From NCBI GenBank assembly GCA_047633055.1, contig JBLIEI010000012.1, forward strand, positions 12,191 to 76,190: a stretch of DNA of 64,000 nt, read 5' to 3'. The translations under genes and the position numbers were made by a program. The stretch comes from CALJFL01 sp047633055. GTDB taxonomy: Bacteria; Pseudomonadota; Gammaproteobacteria; Pseudomonadales; Halieaceae. Numbering within the stretch: the first letter of the stretch is position 1; each line of letters begins with the position of its first letter. The notes beneath the pieces are model-generated. The model had not been told where the DNA came from. It did no database searches and saw only the letters and a list, made by a program, of their open reading frames with translations. This document shows, piece by piece, positions 1 through 9,364 of this stretch.

Positions 1-2391
1 GTTGTCGCCACTGTATGCCGTTACAAAACTTTCGTCAGTCAGATTTTTACCGATTAAAGTAATTCGGTAGCGATCGTCATCGAAGGAGAAGCCAATACTC
101 CCATTCAGGATGTCGTACTCTGGGAGCACTGCTGCCGGGTTTTCAGATCCATCGTTTCCGGGCAGATCGGCAACCTGCTCGTCGGTATGAACAAAGGAAC
201 CGTTGATGATAATGTCTGACCTTTCCATGTGGAATACATACTCGGCCATCAGCGAATATTTCAGATCCGGTGAAAATGGCACAGGCAGCCCCGAACGCGT
301 AGAACAGTCTACAACCTCGATGGGGCAATTAAACCTGTCGATCTCGGCATCAATAGAGGCAAGGCCTCCCGAGAGGGTGAAATTTTCTATCGGGCGCCAC
401 ATGAAGTCCAGTTCGACACCTTCCGTGGTCACATCACCGGCGTTAGTCAGGCGGGTTATACAAGCCCCATCGCTACAATCGGAGTTGTTAGCCTGAAAAT
501 CGGCAATATCAGTCTTGAACACTGCCGCATTTACGGTCAAATTACCCCCGGTATACTTGTAACCAATCTCTATAGAATCAGAAGTCTCCTCTGAAATCGG
601 TGCAGCATCATCGCCATTGGCTTTGAAGTTATAGTAAACATTAAAGCCAGGGCCCTTGTAGCCCTGAGCAGCGGTGGTGTACACCATCGAATCTTCACTT
701 AAGTTCCATTGAAAGCCCAGCTTACCCGAGACATTGGTTTCTTGGGTTTTGCCCTTGAAGTTTGTGTTCTCGGTGGCAGGGCGAACGCCGACGCCGCGGC
801 GGCCGTACTCGTCATTGCTGCGGCGCATATGAGAGTAGGAAATCTCATCATCGGTGTAACGAAGGCCAAACAATATACGCATATCGTCATTGAGATTTAC
901 TTTGCCATCGCCAAACACGGCCCAGTTGTTGAACTCTGTTTCCATATTGGCTGTTGCCGAGACAATGTCATTGGCATTACAGGTCACACCCAGGCTCGCG
1001 GTGTAACCCTCTATATTGGCCAGGGCATCATCCAAATCCGAGCCGCTAAGATTGTCCATGGCATAGACCGTCATGGCGTCATTGAGCTGACCACCATTAT
1101 TCTGGCAGCTGGCGTCGCGGGTAAAGCTTCGCTCAGATTCGATGTTCCACCAAAAGCCGCCAACCTGATAGTCAATGAATTGACCCACTGGTGAGGCCAG
1201 TCGTAGTTCCTGTGACAATTGGCGCCACTCCTGAGGCCCCAAGTCGTGCAGCTGGAAGGGGACACCAAAGACGGGCTCTGAACTATCTCCAGCGATGGAC
1301 GTAAAGTCGCCCTCGCGGACCTCGGTGTTATCCCAGGCGCGGTAGGCGGTAATCGAGGTCAGTTCATACTCATCGAAGGACTTATTTATCTGCAATGAAA
1401 ACGCAGTGGTTTCGTCAAATGTTTCTGTCACCAAATCGTGGTCAACTTTGCGCAGGTCCAGATCCAGGTCTGCCTTGCCGTTTACAATTCCATTACTATC
1501 TGGCGCGGCAGCTGAGTCAGGATTTCGGCCACTGGGCAATAGCTCAAGGTCCGTACAGCAATCGTCCTTGGCCTCATAGTTTTCGACAATAAACAGCATG
1601 GACAAATCGTCAGCCACGTCAAAATCCAGCATGCCACGGATTCCCGAGCGGTCGTAACCACTGGTCGACTGGTTGTTGTAGACATTGTCTATATAACCAT
1701 CAAACTGCCTTTCCAGCACAGTCAGGCTACCGCGAACATTATCGCTTAATGGGCCAGAGGCCGACGCCTTTAAGGTGTACTCATTGTCCTCGTATAATTG
1801 CGCTTCAAGGGTCGCTTCGAATTCATTGCCCGGGCGTTTAGTCGTCATGTTTACTACGCCGGCGGACGCATTCTTGCCGAACAACGTACCCTGCGGCCCG
1901 CGAAGAACTTCGATACGCTCCAGGTCGTAAAGATCACCGAAGGCCTGTCCTGAGCGCCCGAGAACCACACCATCTACTACGGTAGACACACTGGGTTCAG
2001 CGGCAATACTAAAGGAAATCGTACCCACGCCGCGAATGGTCAACGCCGAATTACGGGTGGTGTTACCCTTGCGAAAACTGACTGAGGGCACCATCGCCTG
2101 CAAACCCTCAATATTGTTGGCGAAGGCGGCATTAATCTGGTTTGCGCCCAAAACAGTCACAGCAATGGGAACATCACTCAGCCGCTCCTCACGCTTTTGA
2201 GCAGTGACGATAACTTCTTCAAGAAACCCTTTCGATTTCTCCTGCGCATAGGCCGGAGCCTGTGCCGCAAGACCTGCGGTGATCAGCAGGGCAGAGGCTA
2301 TCGCTCGGGGCAGGCGCCGGTTTTCATGCGGCCTGCCGGCCTCTCTAACGAGAGGGGGTGCAGGCTGATCTATACGTACTGGATTGTGCAT
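1..2391 (-). CDS. TonB-dependent outer membrane receptor (3' end cut by window edge)
   Basis: Outer membrane beta-barrel importer energised by TonB/ExbBD, probably for the glycoside handled by the neighbouring genes. The frame is open for 797 codons from ATG 2391, preceded by AGGAGA at good spacing, and runs off the window before its stop. The N-terminus has a long charged leader, a hydrophobic stretch near residues 30-45 and a likely AYA cleavage site near 49. A TonB-box-like segment (EEVIVTAQKR) follows near 58-67, then a plug domain with RGVG, VDGV, and LRGPQGTLFGKNA motifs, then barrel strands. No STN domain is seen, so it is a plain transporter rather than a transducer. It is first in a locus with a symporter and a GH31 enzyme, and a TCTTATATAAGA operator lies upstream. 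The substrate cannot be read from the sequence. Confidence 0.93.
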   Translation of the reverse strand, partial: MHNPVRIDQPAPPLVREAGRPHENRRLPRAIASALLITAGLAAQAPAYAQEKSKGFLEEVIVTAQKREERLSDVPIAVTVLGANQINAAFANNIEGLQAMVPSVSFRKGNTTRNSALTIRGVGTISFSIAAEPSVSTVVDGVVLGRSGQAFGDLYDLERIEVLRGPQGTLFGKNASAGVVNMTTKRPGNEFEATLEAQLYEDNEYTLKASASGPLSDNVRGSLTVLERQFDGYIDNVYNNQSTSGYDRSGIRGMLDFDVADDLSMLFIVENYEAKDDCCTDLELLPSGRNPDSAAAPDSNGIVNGKADLDLDLRKVDHDLVTETFDETTAFSLQINKSFDEYELTSITAYRAWDNTEVREGDFTSIAGDSSEPVFGVPFQLHDLGPQEWRQLSQELRLASPVGQFIDYQVGGFWWNIESERSFTRDASCQNNGGQLNDAMTVYAMDNLSGSDLDDALANIEGYTASLGVTCNANDIVSATANMETEFNNWAVFGDGKVNLNDDMRILFGLRYTDDEISYSHMRRSNDEYGRRGVGVRPATENTNFKGKTQETNVSGKLGFQWNLSEDSMVYTTAAQGYKGPGFNVYYNFKANGDDAAPISEETSDSIEIGYKYTGGNLTVNAAVFKTDIADFQANNSDCSDGACITRLTNAGDVTTEGVELDFMWRPIENFTLSGGLASIDAEIDRFNCPIEVVDCSTRSGLPVPFSPDLKYSLMAEYVFHMERSDIIINGSFVHTDEQVADLPGNDGSENPAAVLPEYDILNGSIGFSFDDDRYRITLIGKNLTDESFVTAYSGDN

Positions 2392-2546
2392 TTTTGTCTT
2401 CTCCTGGCTATTATTTTAATTTTCCAAATTCTGACATGTCTCGGGGTTGTGCCTTGAAAATCCCTCTCTACGCGCTCCCTGTAGTAACGATTTTGCTGCT
2501 GGGCGCAGCGATAAAATCGCGTACCGGTAGGCTACCATGAGCCATA

Positions 2547-2552
2547 ATTATA
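2547..2552 (-). promoter_or_regulatory. Candidate -10 box of the TonB receptor promoter
   Basis: On the minus strand this reads TATAAT, a perfect -10 hexamer, about 155 bases upstream of the receptor ATG. With a 16-bp spacer, a weak -35 (TTATAT) would fall inside the TCTTATATAAGA palindrome at 2565-2576. That placement would let a repressor bound there block RNA polymerase. The assignment is by eye. Confidence 0.5.
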
Positions 2553-2564
2553 ATACAACTAATA

Positions 2565-2576
2565 TCTTATATAAGA
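2565..2576. promoter_or_regulatory. Operator-like palindrome TCTTATATAAGA, copy 1
   Basis: Perfect 12-bp inverted repeat between the symporter gene and the TonB receptor gene, 12 bp upstream of a TATAAT box for the receptor. On the plus strand it extends as ATA-palindrome-CAA, a flank pattern shared by the other two copies when aligned. Three exact copies within 8 kb, all in promoters of one metabolic locus, point to a shared regulator. The nearby GntR/HutC protein is the obvious candidate, by inference. Confidence 0.75.
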
Positions 2577-2626
2577 CAATAGACCTATCTTCTAGCCCTT
2601 ATATCGCCCGCCCTAGCGCAAACACC

Positions 2627-4357
2627 CTAGGAAACTTTATACCGGATATATTCGGAATAACGTGAATTCCAACTACTGAAGCTAAAGTGCCATCCGACCA
2701 GGTTCAACAAGAAAACGATCATCACAATCGGCCAAAATGCCGCCGTAAAACCTCCGACCAGGCCTACAGGTGAAAACAGCACATACAAACCGGCGATGCA
2801 CGAGAACAGCGTAATAGAAACCGGCAGTGCGAAAACCCACGGTGTCATGTCAACGACCTCTTTACGCTCGTACACCCAGGGTGTTTCCAGTGGCCTTGCC
2901 CAGCCTATCAGCAACATTATGGCAATCTCAGCGAAAAAGAGAATGGCGTATAAGTGCAGGAAGTGTATGTCGACGATGTCTTTGAAGATGAATTGCAATA
3001 AGGCGTAGACCACAATATGGAAAATGATGGCCACCTTCGCTCCAAGGCCCGGCACCCGCCTGGTAAATAAACCCACCATCACGATAGCAACCACTGGAAT
3101 ATTGTAAAAGCCGGTGAATATTCTAATAATCTGCCACAGACCCTCCGGCGCGTACTGCAGCAAAGGAGAAACTACGAATGAGAATATAGCGATCACCACG
3201 CTGGCGATCTTGGCGACCTTGATCATTTCCACATCACTAACTTCGCGCTTTTTAAGCGGCTCATAGACATCAATACAGAACAGCGTCGCGGCACTGTTAA
3301 GCAGCGAATTAAATGAGCTAAATACCGCACCCAGCAGTACCGCCAAAAAGAATCCTGACATGTAGACCGGCAGCACATCTTTGATCAGTTTCGGGAAAGC
3401 CAGATCAATGGAGCTAAGCCCATCGCCATAGAGGTGAAATGCTATGATCCCCGGCATCATCATCATAAAGGGCACCAGCACCTTGAAAAAACCGGAAAAA
3501 ATCACCCCCTTCTGACCCTCAGCCAGATTCTTTGCGCCCAGTGTTCGCTGAATCACATACTGGTTGGTGCACCAGTAAAAAAGATTGGCGAATATCATCC
3601 CGGTAAAAATGGTGGCGAAGGGCGTCGGATCACTCGCGCTCCCTATGGCATTTAATTTTTCGGTGTTGGTACTGGCGACAATCTCGACGCCAGCCAGAAT
3701 ACTGCCATCCCCGAGCGCCGCAAAACCCAACAAAGGGACCAACATGCCGATGATTAGCAGACCAAAGCCATTGATGGTATCGGAAACCGCGACAGCTTTA
3801 AGACCACCAAAGATGGCATACAATGCGCCGACGGAACCTACCAGAAGCACCGTAATAACAAGCCCCTGACTGTAGCTGACATTGAGCAGAGCAGGCACAT
3901 CAAACAGCTGCATTACCGCGATAGATCCCGCATACAACACAGAGGGGATAGTAACCAGAGCATAACCCACCAAAAAAAGTATCACGGTGAGCCGTCGAAC
4001 ATCATCGTCAAAGCGACTGCTCAAAAACTCCGGCAATGTGGTAAATGCACCCATCAGGTATCTGGGCAGAAATATCAATGCCATGCAGATAGTGCTAACG
4101 CCGGCGGTAACCTCCCAGGCCATACTGCTCATGTTGAAGCCATAGGCAGAGCCATTAAGACCGATGAGCTGCTCCGCAGAGAGATTGGTGAGGAGCATCG
4201 AGCCGGCGATAAAAACGCCAGTCAAACCGCGGCCGGCCAGAAAGTACCCCTCTTTCGTGTTCACCTCTCCCCGCGTCTTCAAGTACGAAATCCAGGCGAC
4301 CAGTGCCATGAAAAAAGCACAGGACCCAAAAGTTAACAAGAGGTCTTTTAGTTCCAT
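2627..4357 (-). CDS. Sodium:solute symporter (SSS family, SGLT/YidK-like)
   Basis: Inner membrane importer of the sodium/solute symporter family, 576 residues with about 14 hydrophobic segments. The family signature is visible as an N-terminal helix followed by a GYFLAGRGL motif, then a core with NLSAEQLIGLNG and FGGLKAVAVSDTING. The resemblance is to the vSGLT/YidK sugar branch rather than to proline or acetate symporters, so a sugar or sugar-like substrate is likely. It lies 52 bases downstream of the GH31 gene on the same strand, so the two are probably co-transcribed from the operator-bearing promoter upstream of GH31. A natural reading is that it carries the glycoside, or the sugar released from it, across the inner membrane. 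Start ATG at 4357. Confidence 0.88.
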   Translation of the reverse strand: MELKDLLLTFGSCAFFMALVAWISYLKTRGEVNTKEGYFLAGRGLTGVFIAGSMLLTNLSAEQLIGLNGSAYGFNMSSMAWEVTAGVSTICMALIFLPRYLMGAFTTLPEFLSSRFDDDVRRLTVILFLVGYALVTIPSVLYAGSIAVMQLFDVPALLNVSYSQGLVITVLLVGSVGALYAIFGGLKAVAVSDTINGFGLLIIGMLVPLLGFAALGDGSILAGVEIVASTNTEKLNAIGSASDPTPFATIFTGMIFANLFYWCTNQYVIQRTLGAKNLAEGQKGVIFSGFFKVLVPFMMMMPGIIAFHLYGDGLSSIDLAFPKLIKDVLPVYMSGFFLAVLLGAVFSSFNSLLNSAATLFCIDVYEPLKKREVSDVEMIKVAKIASVVIAIFSFVVSPLLQYAPEGLWQIIRIFTGFYNIPVVAIVMVGLFTRRVPGLGAKVAIIFHIVVYALLQFIFKDIVDIHFLHLYAILFFAEIAIMLLIGWARPLETPWVYERKEVVDMTPWVFALPVSITLFSCIAGLYVLFSPVGLVGGFTAAFWPIVMIVFLLNLVGWHFSFSSWNSRYSEYIRYKVS

Positions 4358-4409
4358 ACTCTACTCCGTGCTCCAGCCGAGACTGCATGCATTGTTTCGA
4401 CTCGTATGC

Positions 4410-6524
4410 TCAGCCGGGTGGCCAGTATTCATCAATGACCGGTGCACCCGAAAGCAAGCCAGTATGCTGCACCGCTGGCCCCAACGGGACTCGCTGCCCG
4501 TCCCGTACAAATACCGCCATTTCGTCAAGGGCAAGCTCAAGAGTATGGCTCTCACCACCGATGAACATCTCAGACGTTGGAAAACGGCGCCATTTTCCTT
4601 GGGGCAGATAAAACTCAGTGCGCCCCCCAGGCGTTAAACACGGCGCAATCAGCATATGCTCACCAAACATAAACTGATTTTCAAAAGCCCATGCAGCCCG
4701 CTCATCGGGAAATGCCAGTGCCATGGCGCGCTGTACGGGTAAGCCGGTTGTATTTGAGGTCGACATACTGTGATAAAGATAGGGAATCAACTGATAGCGT
4801 AGACGCAGAGCGGCCGACGCAGCAGCATCAGCGTCTTCGCCATAGCTCCAGGGTTGGCGCAAACCGATTCCGTGAAGGCGAAAATGGGCAGAGAACACCG
4901 AGGCCTGCACCCAACGAACATACAGCTCGGGGTCGCGTTGATCGGCATAGAACCCACCCACGTCGGTAGCGTAATAGGGAGCGCCCGACATACCCCAGGA
5001 AAGACCACCGCGAAGACTCCCGGCCAGACCGCCCCAGTCAGCCTGAGGGTCCCCACCCCATTGTGCAGGGTAGCGCTGCGAGCCTGTCCAGGCCGAGCGA
5101 CTGAAGAGAAAAGGGCCGGATTTACAATAGCGCTGGGCCGCTTCGTAGACGCAGCGGTTATACAGCAGGGTGTAACTGTTGTGCAGAATATCACCGGTAT
5201 CGCCATTGTGAGCTACCATGTCACTCTCAACCTGCTCGCCGAAATCGGCCTTGATCATATCGACCCCAAGGTCAAAAAGAGGCTTGTGACTGTCGCGCCA
5301 GAAGACATAGGCCTCGGGGTGAGTAAAGTCGACAATACCCGAGTCCGGCAGCGGCGTTAACACATCGCCGAAGCAACTCGTATCCCACTGGTAGCGATAT
5401 GTATCTCCCGTGTTGCTGTCTTTCAGCAGCCAACCCTTCTCCGACATCGTATCGAACAGCGGATTCTCTACCGAGACCAGCGGGTATTCCCATACACAGA
5501 TTTTGTAGTTTAACGATTTCAGTTCACTGATCACCGCGGCCGGGTCGGGATAGCGCACCCGGTCCCACTCGAAATCAAAGCGGCGATCGGTATCCTGCCA
5601 GGCGCGACCATCGAGTGTAATCACGTCGCAGGGCATCTCGCGCTGCCGCACTTCCCTGGCCGTGCTCAGTAGGTCCTCAGCATCTTCGTAGTAGGCTTTG
5701 GAGAGGATAACCCCAAGGCTCCACAGGGGCGGCACAGGGGCCCGCCCGGTCAGAGAGGTGTAGGTGTCGAGTATGGCTGCACCATCCTCTCCACTGAGCA
5801 GGAAAAGATCCATCGAACTATCTTCAACAAGAATAGCGTAGGCCCGCTGCGACCAGGGCGCATAGCCTACCGCGTGGGTTACGGGTGCAGGCGTATGGAC
5901 AAAAGCACCCCAGCCACCGGGGCTCCAGGCAAAAGGCGTATTTTTATAGGATATTTCCGCGTTTACACCAAGGGCGTCGTGATTGTTGGAGCGCAGCAGC
6001 TGGCCACGTTTGTCGAGGCGCCCCCACTTTTCACCCAGACCATATACCGGTTCACTGGAATCTAGTTCCAGACTAATCATCCAGCCCTGATCAGTGCGGG
6101 CGACAGGAGGCAGGCGGAAGCGACGTACAAAATGGCCGTCTGTAGGAGACTTCTGCACGGACAGCGACCCCTTAAAGAGTTCGAAGGACAGCGGCTTGTG
6201 ATGCAGTGTAAGTGTATGGCCTGCGCCCTCCAGTATCGTCAGGTCATCGCCATAGTGGACGCTTACGGGTTCGGCCACGGGCTCGCAAACAAGCATGCCA
6301 TACTCACCAAATTGCTTCTCCCCAAACCGCATGCGCGCACCAAAATCGTGGATGGTAATCGTCAGCAGGCCCTCTGTGGTAGGCATCGAAACCACACCAT
6401 CGGCCGCCACCCCGACGGGGCCACAGCACTCGATTGACGGGATGTCGTTCCAGCGTGGCTCCTGCGGACCATAGATGCTCAACTGTTTGAACTCGGCGAA
6501 ATGGTGTAGATCATTGAATGACAC
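4410..6524 (-). CDS. GH31 family alpha-glycosidase, YicI (alpha-xylosidase)-like
   Basis: Retaining alpha-glycosidase of family 31, 704 residues, no signal peptide, so probably cytoplasmic. A GH31 N-terminal beta-sandwich (to about 260) precedes the barrel. The nucleophile region reads KADFGE (Asp427) and the acid/base region reads WGGD (Asp492), equivalent to Asp416 and Asp482 of E. coli YicI. The stretch before strand 4 (DFEWD near 317-321, KICVW near 341-345) also follows YicI, which hydrolyses alpha-xylosides, although substrate preference cannot be settled by eye. The residues expected of a YihQ-type sulfoquinovosidase were not recognisable. The start is GTG 6524; an operator palindrome lies 13 bases upstream and a TTGACA-17-TAATTT promoter further up. 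The symporter gene follows. Confidence 0.9.
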   Translation of the reverse strand: MSFNDLHHFAEFKQLSIYGPQEPRWNDIPSIECCGPVGVAADGVVSMPTTEGLLTITIHDFGARMRFGEKQFGEYGMLVCEPVAEPVSVHYGDDLTILEGAGHTLTLHHKPLSFELFKGSLSVQKSPTDGHFVRRFRLPPVARTDQGWMISLELDSSEPVYGLGEKWGRLDKRGQLLRSNNHDALGVNAEISYKNTPFAWSPGGWGAFVHTPAPVTHAVGYAPWSQRAYAILVEDSSMDLFLLSGEDGAAILDTYTSLTGRAPVPPLWSLGVILSKAYYEDAEDLLSTAREVRQREMPCDVITLDGRAWQDTDRRFDFEWDRVRYPDPAAVISELKSLNYKICVWEYPLVSVENPLFDTMSEKGWLLKDSNTGDTYRYQWDTSCFGDVLTPLPDSGIVDFTHPEAYVFWRDSHKPLFDLGVDMIKADFGEQVESDMVAHNGDTGDILHNSYTLLYNRCVYEAAQRYCKSGPFLFSRSAWTGSQRYPAQWGGDPQADWGGLAGSLRGGLSWGMSGAPYYATDVGGFYADQRDPELYVRWVQASVFSAHFRLHGIGLRQPWSYGEDADAAASAALRLRYQLIPYLYHSMSTSNTTGLPVQRAMALAFPDERAAWAFENQFMFGEHMLIAPCLTPGGRTEFYLPQGKWRRFPTSEMFIGGESHTLELALDEMAVFVRDGQRVPLGPAVQHTGLLSGAPVIDEYWPPG

Positions 6525-6537
6525 ATTATTGCTTTAG

Positions 6538-6549
6538 TCTTATATAAGA
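6538..6549. promoter_or_regulatory. Operator-like palindrome TCTTATATAAGA, copy 2
   Basis: Second exact copy, immediately upstream of the GTG start of the GH31 gene and just downstream of its predicted promoter, so it would cover the transcription start region. Read on the minus strand the flanks are GTA-palindrome-CTA, matching the asymmetric flanks of copies 1 and 3. Confidence 0.75.
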
Positions 6550-6557
6550 TACATGAT

Positions 6558-6586
6558 AAATTATGATGTTGTGCACCACTTGTCAA
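6558..6586 (-). promoter_or_regulatory. Promoter of the GH31-symporter operon
   Basis: Minus strand: -35 TTGACA at 6581-6586 (perfect consensus), a 17-bp spacer and -10 TAATTT at 6558-6563. Transcription would start near 6550, at the edge of operator copy 2, which fits repression by steric block. Confidence 0.6.
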
Positions 6587-6607
6587 TCGCAGCGCGCGAA
6601 TAAGTCA

Positions 6608-8326
6608 TCAGTTATTGGTTTGCAAAGCGTCTTGTGCATGGACACTAACCCCTTCATCGATATAAGTAATGGCGTCCCCGATCGTGGCAAATACCGACCG
6701 CTCACACATGTACTCACGTAGCGACGACTTATTAATGGCATCTCTGACAGGGCCAATGGGGTTGGTAAGATAGAACTCTATATCCTGTTTTTTGAAGTTC
6801 TCAATGACCTGTTGAAGCATCAAAATTGCGGTGCTGTCTACAGTATTGACCGCCTCGGCATCAAACACCACATAACGCAGCTGATCGCCCTCTCGCCGCT
6901 TGACCCAGGAATAGAGCTTCTCCACAAAATAGTCTTTATTGGCAAAATACAGGGGCGCGTCAAAGCGGAATATCAGTACATCTTCGCGCACCACCGCACT
7001 GCTGAAGCGGTTTATATTGCGAAACAGACGTCCACCCTGAATGGAACCCAACTCCGTCATGTGCGGGGTGGTCGTGTTGTAGATCACCATGAATATGGAC
7101 AGGGTGACACCCAGCAATAAACCCTGCTGCACACCAAGGACCAGCGTCACGATAAAGGTAGCCAGCATTATGCTGAATTCACGACCGCTCTGCGCCATCA
7201 ACACCTTCATTTGCCCGTATTTGAACAGACTTGCAACCGACATAATAATTATCGCCGATAGAGTGGCCTTGGGTAGAGGATAGCTGGTGAAAAATGGCGT
7301 CAGGAACAGCACTGTTACCATAATAAAAATTGACGACACAACCGCTGATACCTGGGTAGCTGCACCGGACTCACGAAAGGCTGCACTCCGGGAAAAGCTG
7401 GCGGAGACAGGGAAAGCCCTAAAAAAGGCTCCCACGAAATTGGCCGCTCCAACCGCTAATAATTCTTGGTTGGGCCTTACGCTCACTCTGTCTGAGAGGC
7501 TTTCCTGTGACTTACAAATAGACATGGTGCCTACATATCCCATCAATGCCACCGTCAGGGCTACCGGCATCAGACCAGCCAATTCACCGAAAGTTAAACT
7601 TGGCAGACTCAGCGGTGGCAGGCCCCCGGGGATCGCGGAAATGACGTCGACACCATAGCCCTGCAGGACCCAGGTGCCCGAACAAAACATGCTACACACC
7701 AACAAAACCAGTGCGCATGGTAATCGTGGGAGCCACTTTCTCGCTATCACTATAAATAGCAAACCCGTGACACCAATCCCCACCGTCAGCCAGCTCCAGT
7801 GTTCCAGCTCCAGGATGAGTTGGTAGCTCAGCCAAAACACATTGCCCCCGCTGACATCAACGCCCAATATACTCTCAAACTGGCTCGCCATAATGATTAG
7901 GGCCGCGGCAGAGGTATAGCCCAGAATGACCGGATAGGACATAAAGTTGGCAATGAACCCAAATTTAATCAGGCCGAATAAACCTTGAATGATCCCCACC
8001 ATTAAGGTGAGTGAAATGGCTAGCTCCAGATATCGATCAGAACCGGGCTCCGCGAGCACACTCAAACCTGTGATGATCAGAATGGAGTCGAGAGCGACAG
8101 GACCTATAGAAATTTTGTTGGAAGTTCCCAGCAGTGCGTAAATTATCGGCGGGAAAATGCACGCGTACAGGCCATATTCCGGGGGCAGGCCAGCGACCAT
8201 GGCATAACCCATCCCCTGGGGGATGAGCATGACCGCAATGGTAATACCGGAAAACAGATCCCGCTTGAATACACCCCCGCGGTAGTCCTGAAGCCAGATC
8301 AGGCCTGGGAAAAATCTATGCAACAT
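6608..8326 (-). CDS. SulP family anion transporter with C-terminal STAS domain
   Basis: Inner membrane SLC26/SulP transporter, 572 residues. The sulfate-transporter core spans roughly residues 15-400, with the typical GITIAVMLIPQGMGYA and GLPPEYGLY motifs. A STAS domain follows from about 440 to 555, with VDSTA in the loop that is often regulatory. The family moves sulfate, bicarbonate or dicarboxylates; the true substrate here is unknown. It is the last gene of a run with the aldo/keto reductase and the TauD-like dioxygenase (49-base gap to the latter). That position makes sulfate or sulfite handling attractive if the dioxygenase desulfurises the substrate, but this is inference. Start ATG 8326. 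Confidence 0.88.
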   Translation of the reverse strand: MLHRFFPGLIWLQDYRGGVFKRDLFSGITIAVMLIPQGMGYAMVAGLPPEYGLYACIFPPIIYALLGTSNKISIGPVALDSILIITGLSVLAEPGSDRYLELAISLTLMVGIIQGLFGLIKFGFIANFMSYPVILGYTSAAALIIMASQFESILGVDVSGGNVFWLSYQLILELEHWSWLTVGIGVTGLLFIVIARKWLPRLPCALVLLVCSMFCSGTWVLQGYGVDVISAIPGGLPPLSLPSLTFGELAGLMPVALTVALMGYVGTMSICKSQESLSDRVSVRPNQELLAVGAANFVGAFFRAFPVSASFSRSAAFRESGAATQVSAVVSSIFIMVTVLFLTPFFTSYPLPKATLSAIIIMSVASLFKYGQMKVLMAQSGREFSIMLATFIVTLVLGVQQGLLLGVTLSIFMVIYNTTTPHMTELGSIQGGRLFRNINRFSSAVVREDVLIFRFDAPLYFANKDYFVEKLYSWVKRREGDQLRYVVFDAEAVNTVDSTAILMLQQVIENFKKQDIEFYLTNPIGPVRDAINKSSLREYMCERSVFATIGDAITYIDEGVSVHAQDALQTNN

Positions 8327-8375
8327 AGAATCAAACCCCGTAAGCTAACAATCTCAGGTGCTAGCAAAAATTTCT

Positions 8376-9353
8376 CTATTGCGCGCCCAACACGACTAAC
8401 ACTTTTCGTTTGCGCTCGCCCGAATAGGGGAGCCGACCGTGCATAACCAAATTGTTGTCCGCTACAGCGACATCGCCATCGCGCCACTCCAGGTCATAGG
8501 ACAGCGATTTCGCAATAGCAACCACCTGGTCCAGATAGCCTTTGTCGAGAGAAGAATCATCACCGTAGCATAGTGCACTATCAGGATTTTCTTTCACCCC
8601 CTTCCAACCCAGGTAAGCGGCAATTAACTGATTAAAAAAGACCGTCCGACCACTCTCAAGGGTTCTGATCGCTGGCAGTGCAGCGGTTTGCGCCTCGAGT
8701 GCACCATTGTCCACCCACCTCCAGCTATATCCCAATGAACGTAGCTTGTGTTCGGCTTGTTCAGTGGTCTCCACGCTCAAAGTACCCCGCCAGCTTCTGC
8801 CCTGGCCGGTCTCCGGCGCATCGTCCTTCGGCATAAGCGTAGTGTACTTAACACCAAGCTTTTGTAATTTCTGGGTGGCTTTGGCATCCGCCGCAACGAG
8901 TGCATCGTAGACAGAATCAGACCGGCACAACACCGTGGCTCCGCCATGCTCGGCGGCGTTTTCACAGAACAATGAAATGATGCCCGGAAAAACGGGAGTT
9001 TGGGCCATTTCATTGTGCAGATAGATTTCCACCTCCTTCGGGGCCTCATTCGCGGTGAACACATACTCGGTGTGATTTATCCGCACTGCATTTGAGAGAG
9101 ACTCTTTGTAGGTGAAATTCGGATAATCAAAGGCAGAGAAAAATGTGTCATAGGCCACTGCATTGCTGACAGGAAAGCCCCTGAAAAGGATGGCTCCACT
9201 ACAGGCGAGCTCTTTTTTTAAAGCTTCCAGATTGTCCGAAATCCATCGGGTAGCCTGTTCGAGAGAAGTCACTGTGCCGTCGTTGACAATGATGCTGGGG
9301 AATTCCTTCTCGCTATACTTGAGTTCCGCAAGCATATTACTCATTCCTGGCAT
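8376..9353 (-). CDS. TauD/TfdA-like Fe(II)/2-oxoglutarate-dependent dioxygenase (HxE type)
   Basis: Non-haem iron dioxygenase of 325 residues. The N-terminal part carries the ILFRGFPV motif typical of the TauD/SyrP/clavaminate-synthase group. The iron facial triad is His113 and Glu115 (HNEMAQ) with the distal His305 (MHGR), followed by an Arg near 314 for 2-oxoglutarate. Having Glu in place of the usual Asp groups it with SyrP-like hydroxylases rather than classical TauD or AtsK. Such enzymes hydroxylate an unactivated carbon, which can release sulfite or sulfate if the carbon bears sulfur. AGGAG sits 8 bases before ATG 9353 and overlaps the end of the upstream aldo/keto reductase gene, so the two are translationally close. 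Substrate unknown. Confidence 0.85.
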   Translation of the reverse strand: MPGMSNMLAELKYSEKEFPSIIVNDGTVTSLEQATRWISDNLEALKKELACSGAILFRGFPVSNAVAYDTFFSAFDYPNFTYKESLSNAVRINHTEYVFTANEAPKEVEIYLHNEMAQTPVFPGIISLFCENAAEHGGATVLCRSDSVYDALVAADAKATQKLQKLGVKYTTLMPKDDAPETGQGRSWRGTLSVETTEQAEHKLRSLGYSWRWVDNGALEAQTAALPAIRTLESGRTVFFNQLIAAYLGWKGVKENPDSALCYGDDSSLDKGYLDQVVAIAKSLSYDLEWRDGDVAVADNNLVMHGRLPYSGERKRKVLVVLGAQ

Positions 9354-9364
9354 TCATATTTCTC

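Noticed and set aside
709..1194. 161-codon plus-strand ORF
   Set aside because: It lies opposite the TonB receptor, whose minus-strand frame is open for 797 codons with clear family motifs. The plus ORF has no ribosome binding site or recognisable motif.
4410..6524. Reading the GH31 enzyme as a YihQ-type sulfoquinovosidase
   Set aside because: It would fit a sulfosugar pathway, but the segment where YihQ places its sulfonate-binding Arg and Trp does not match; this region follows YicI instead. I kept the sulfur idea only as a pathway hypothesis.
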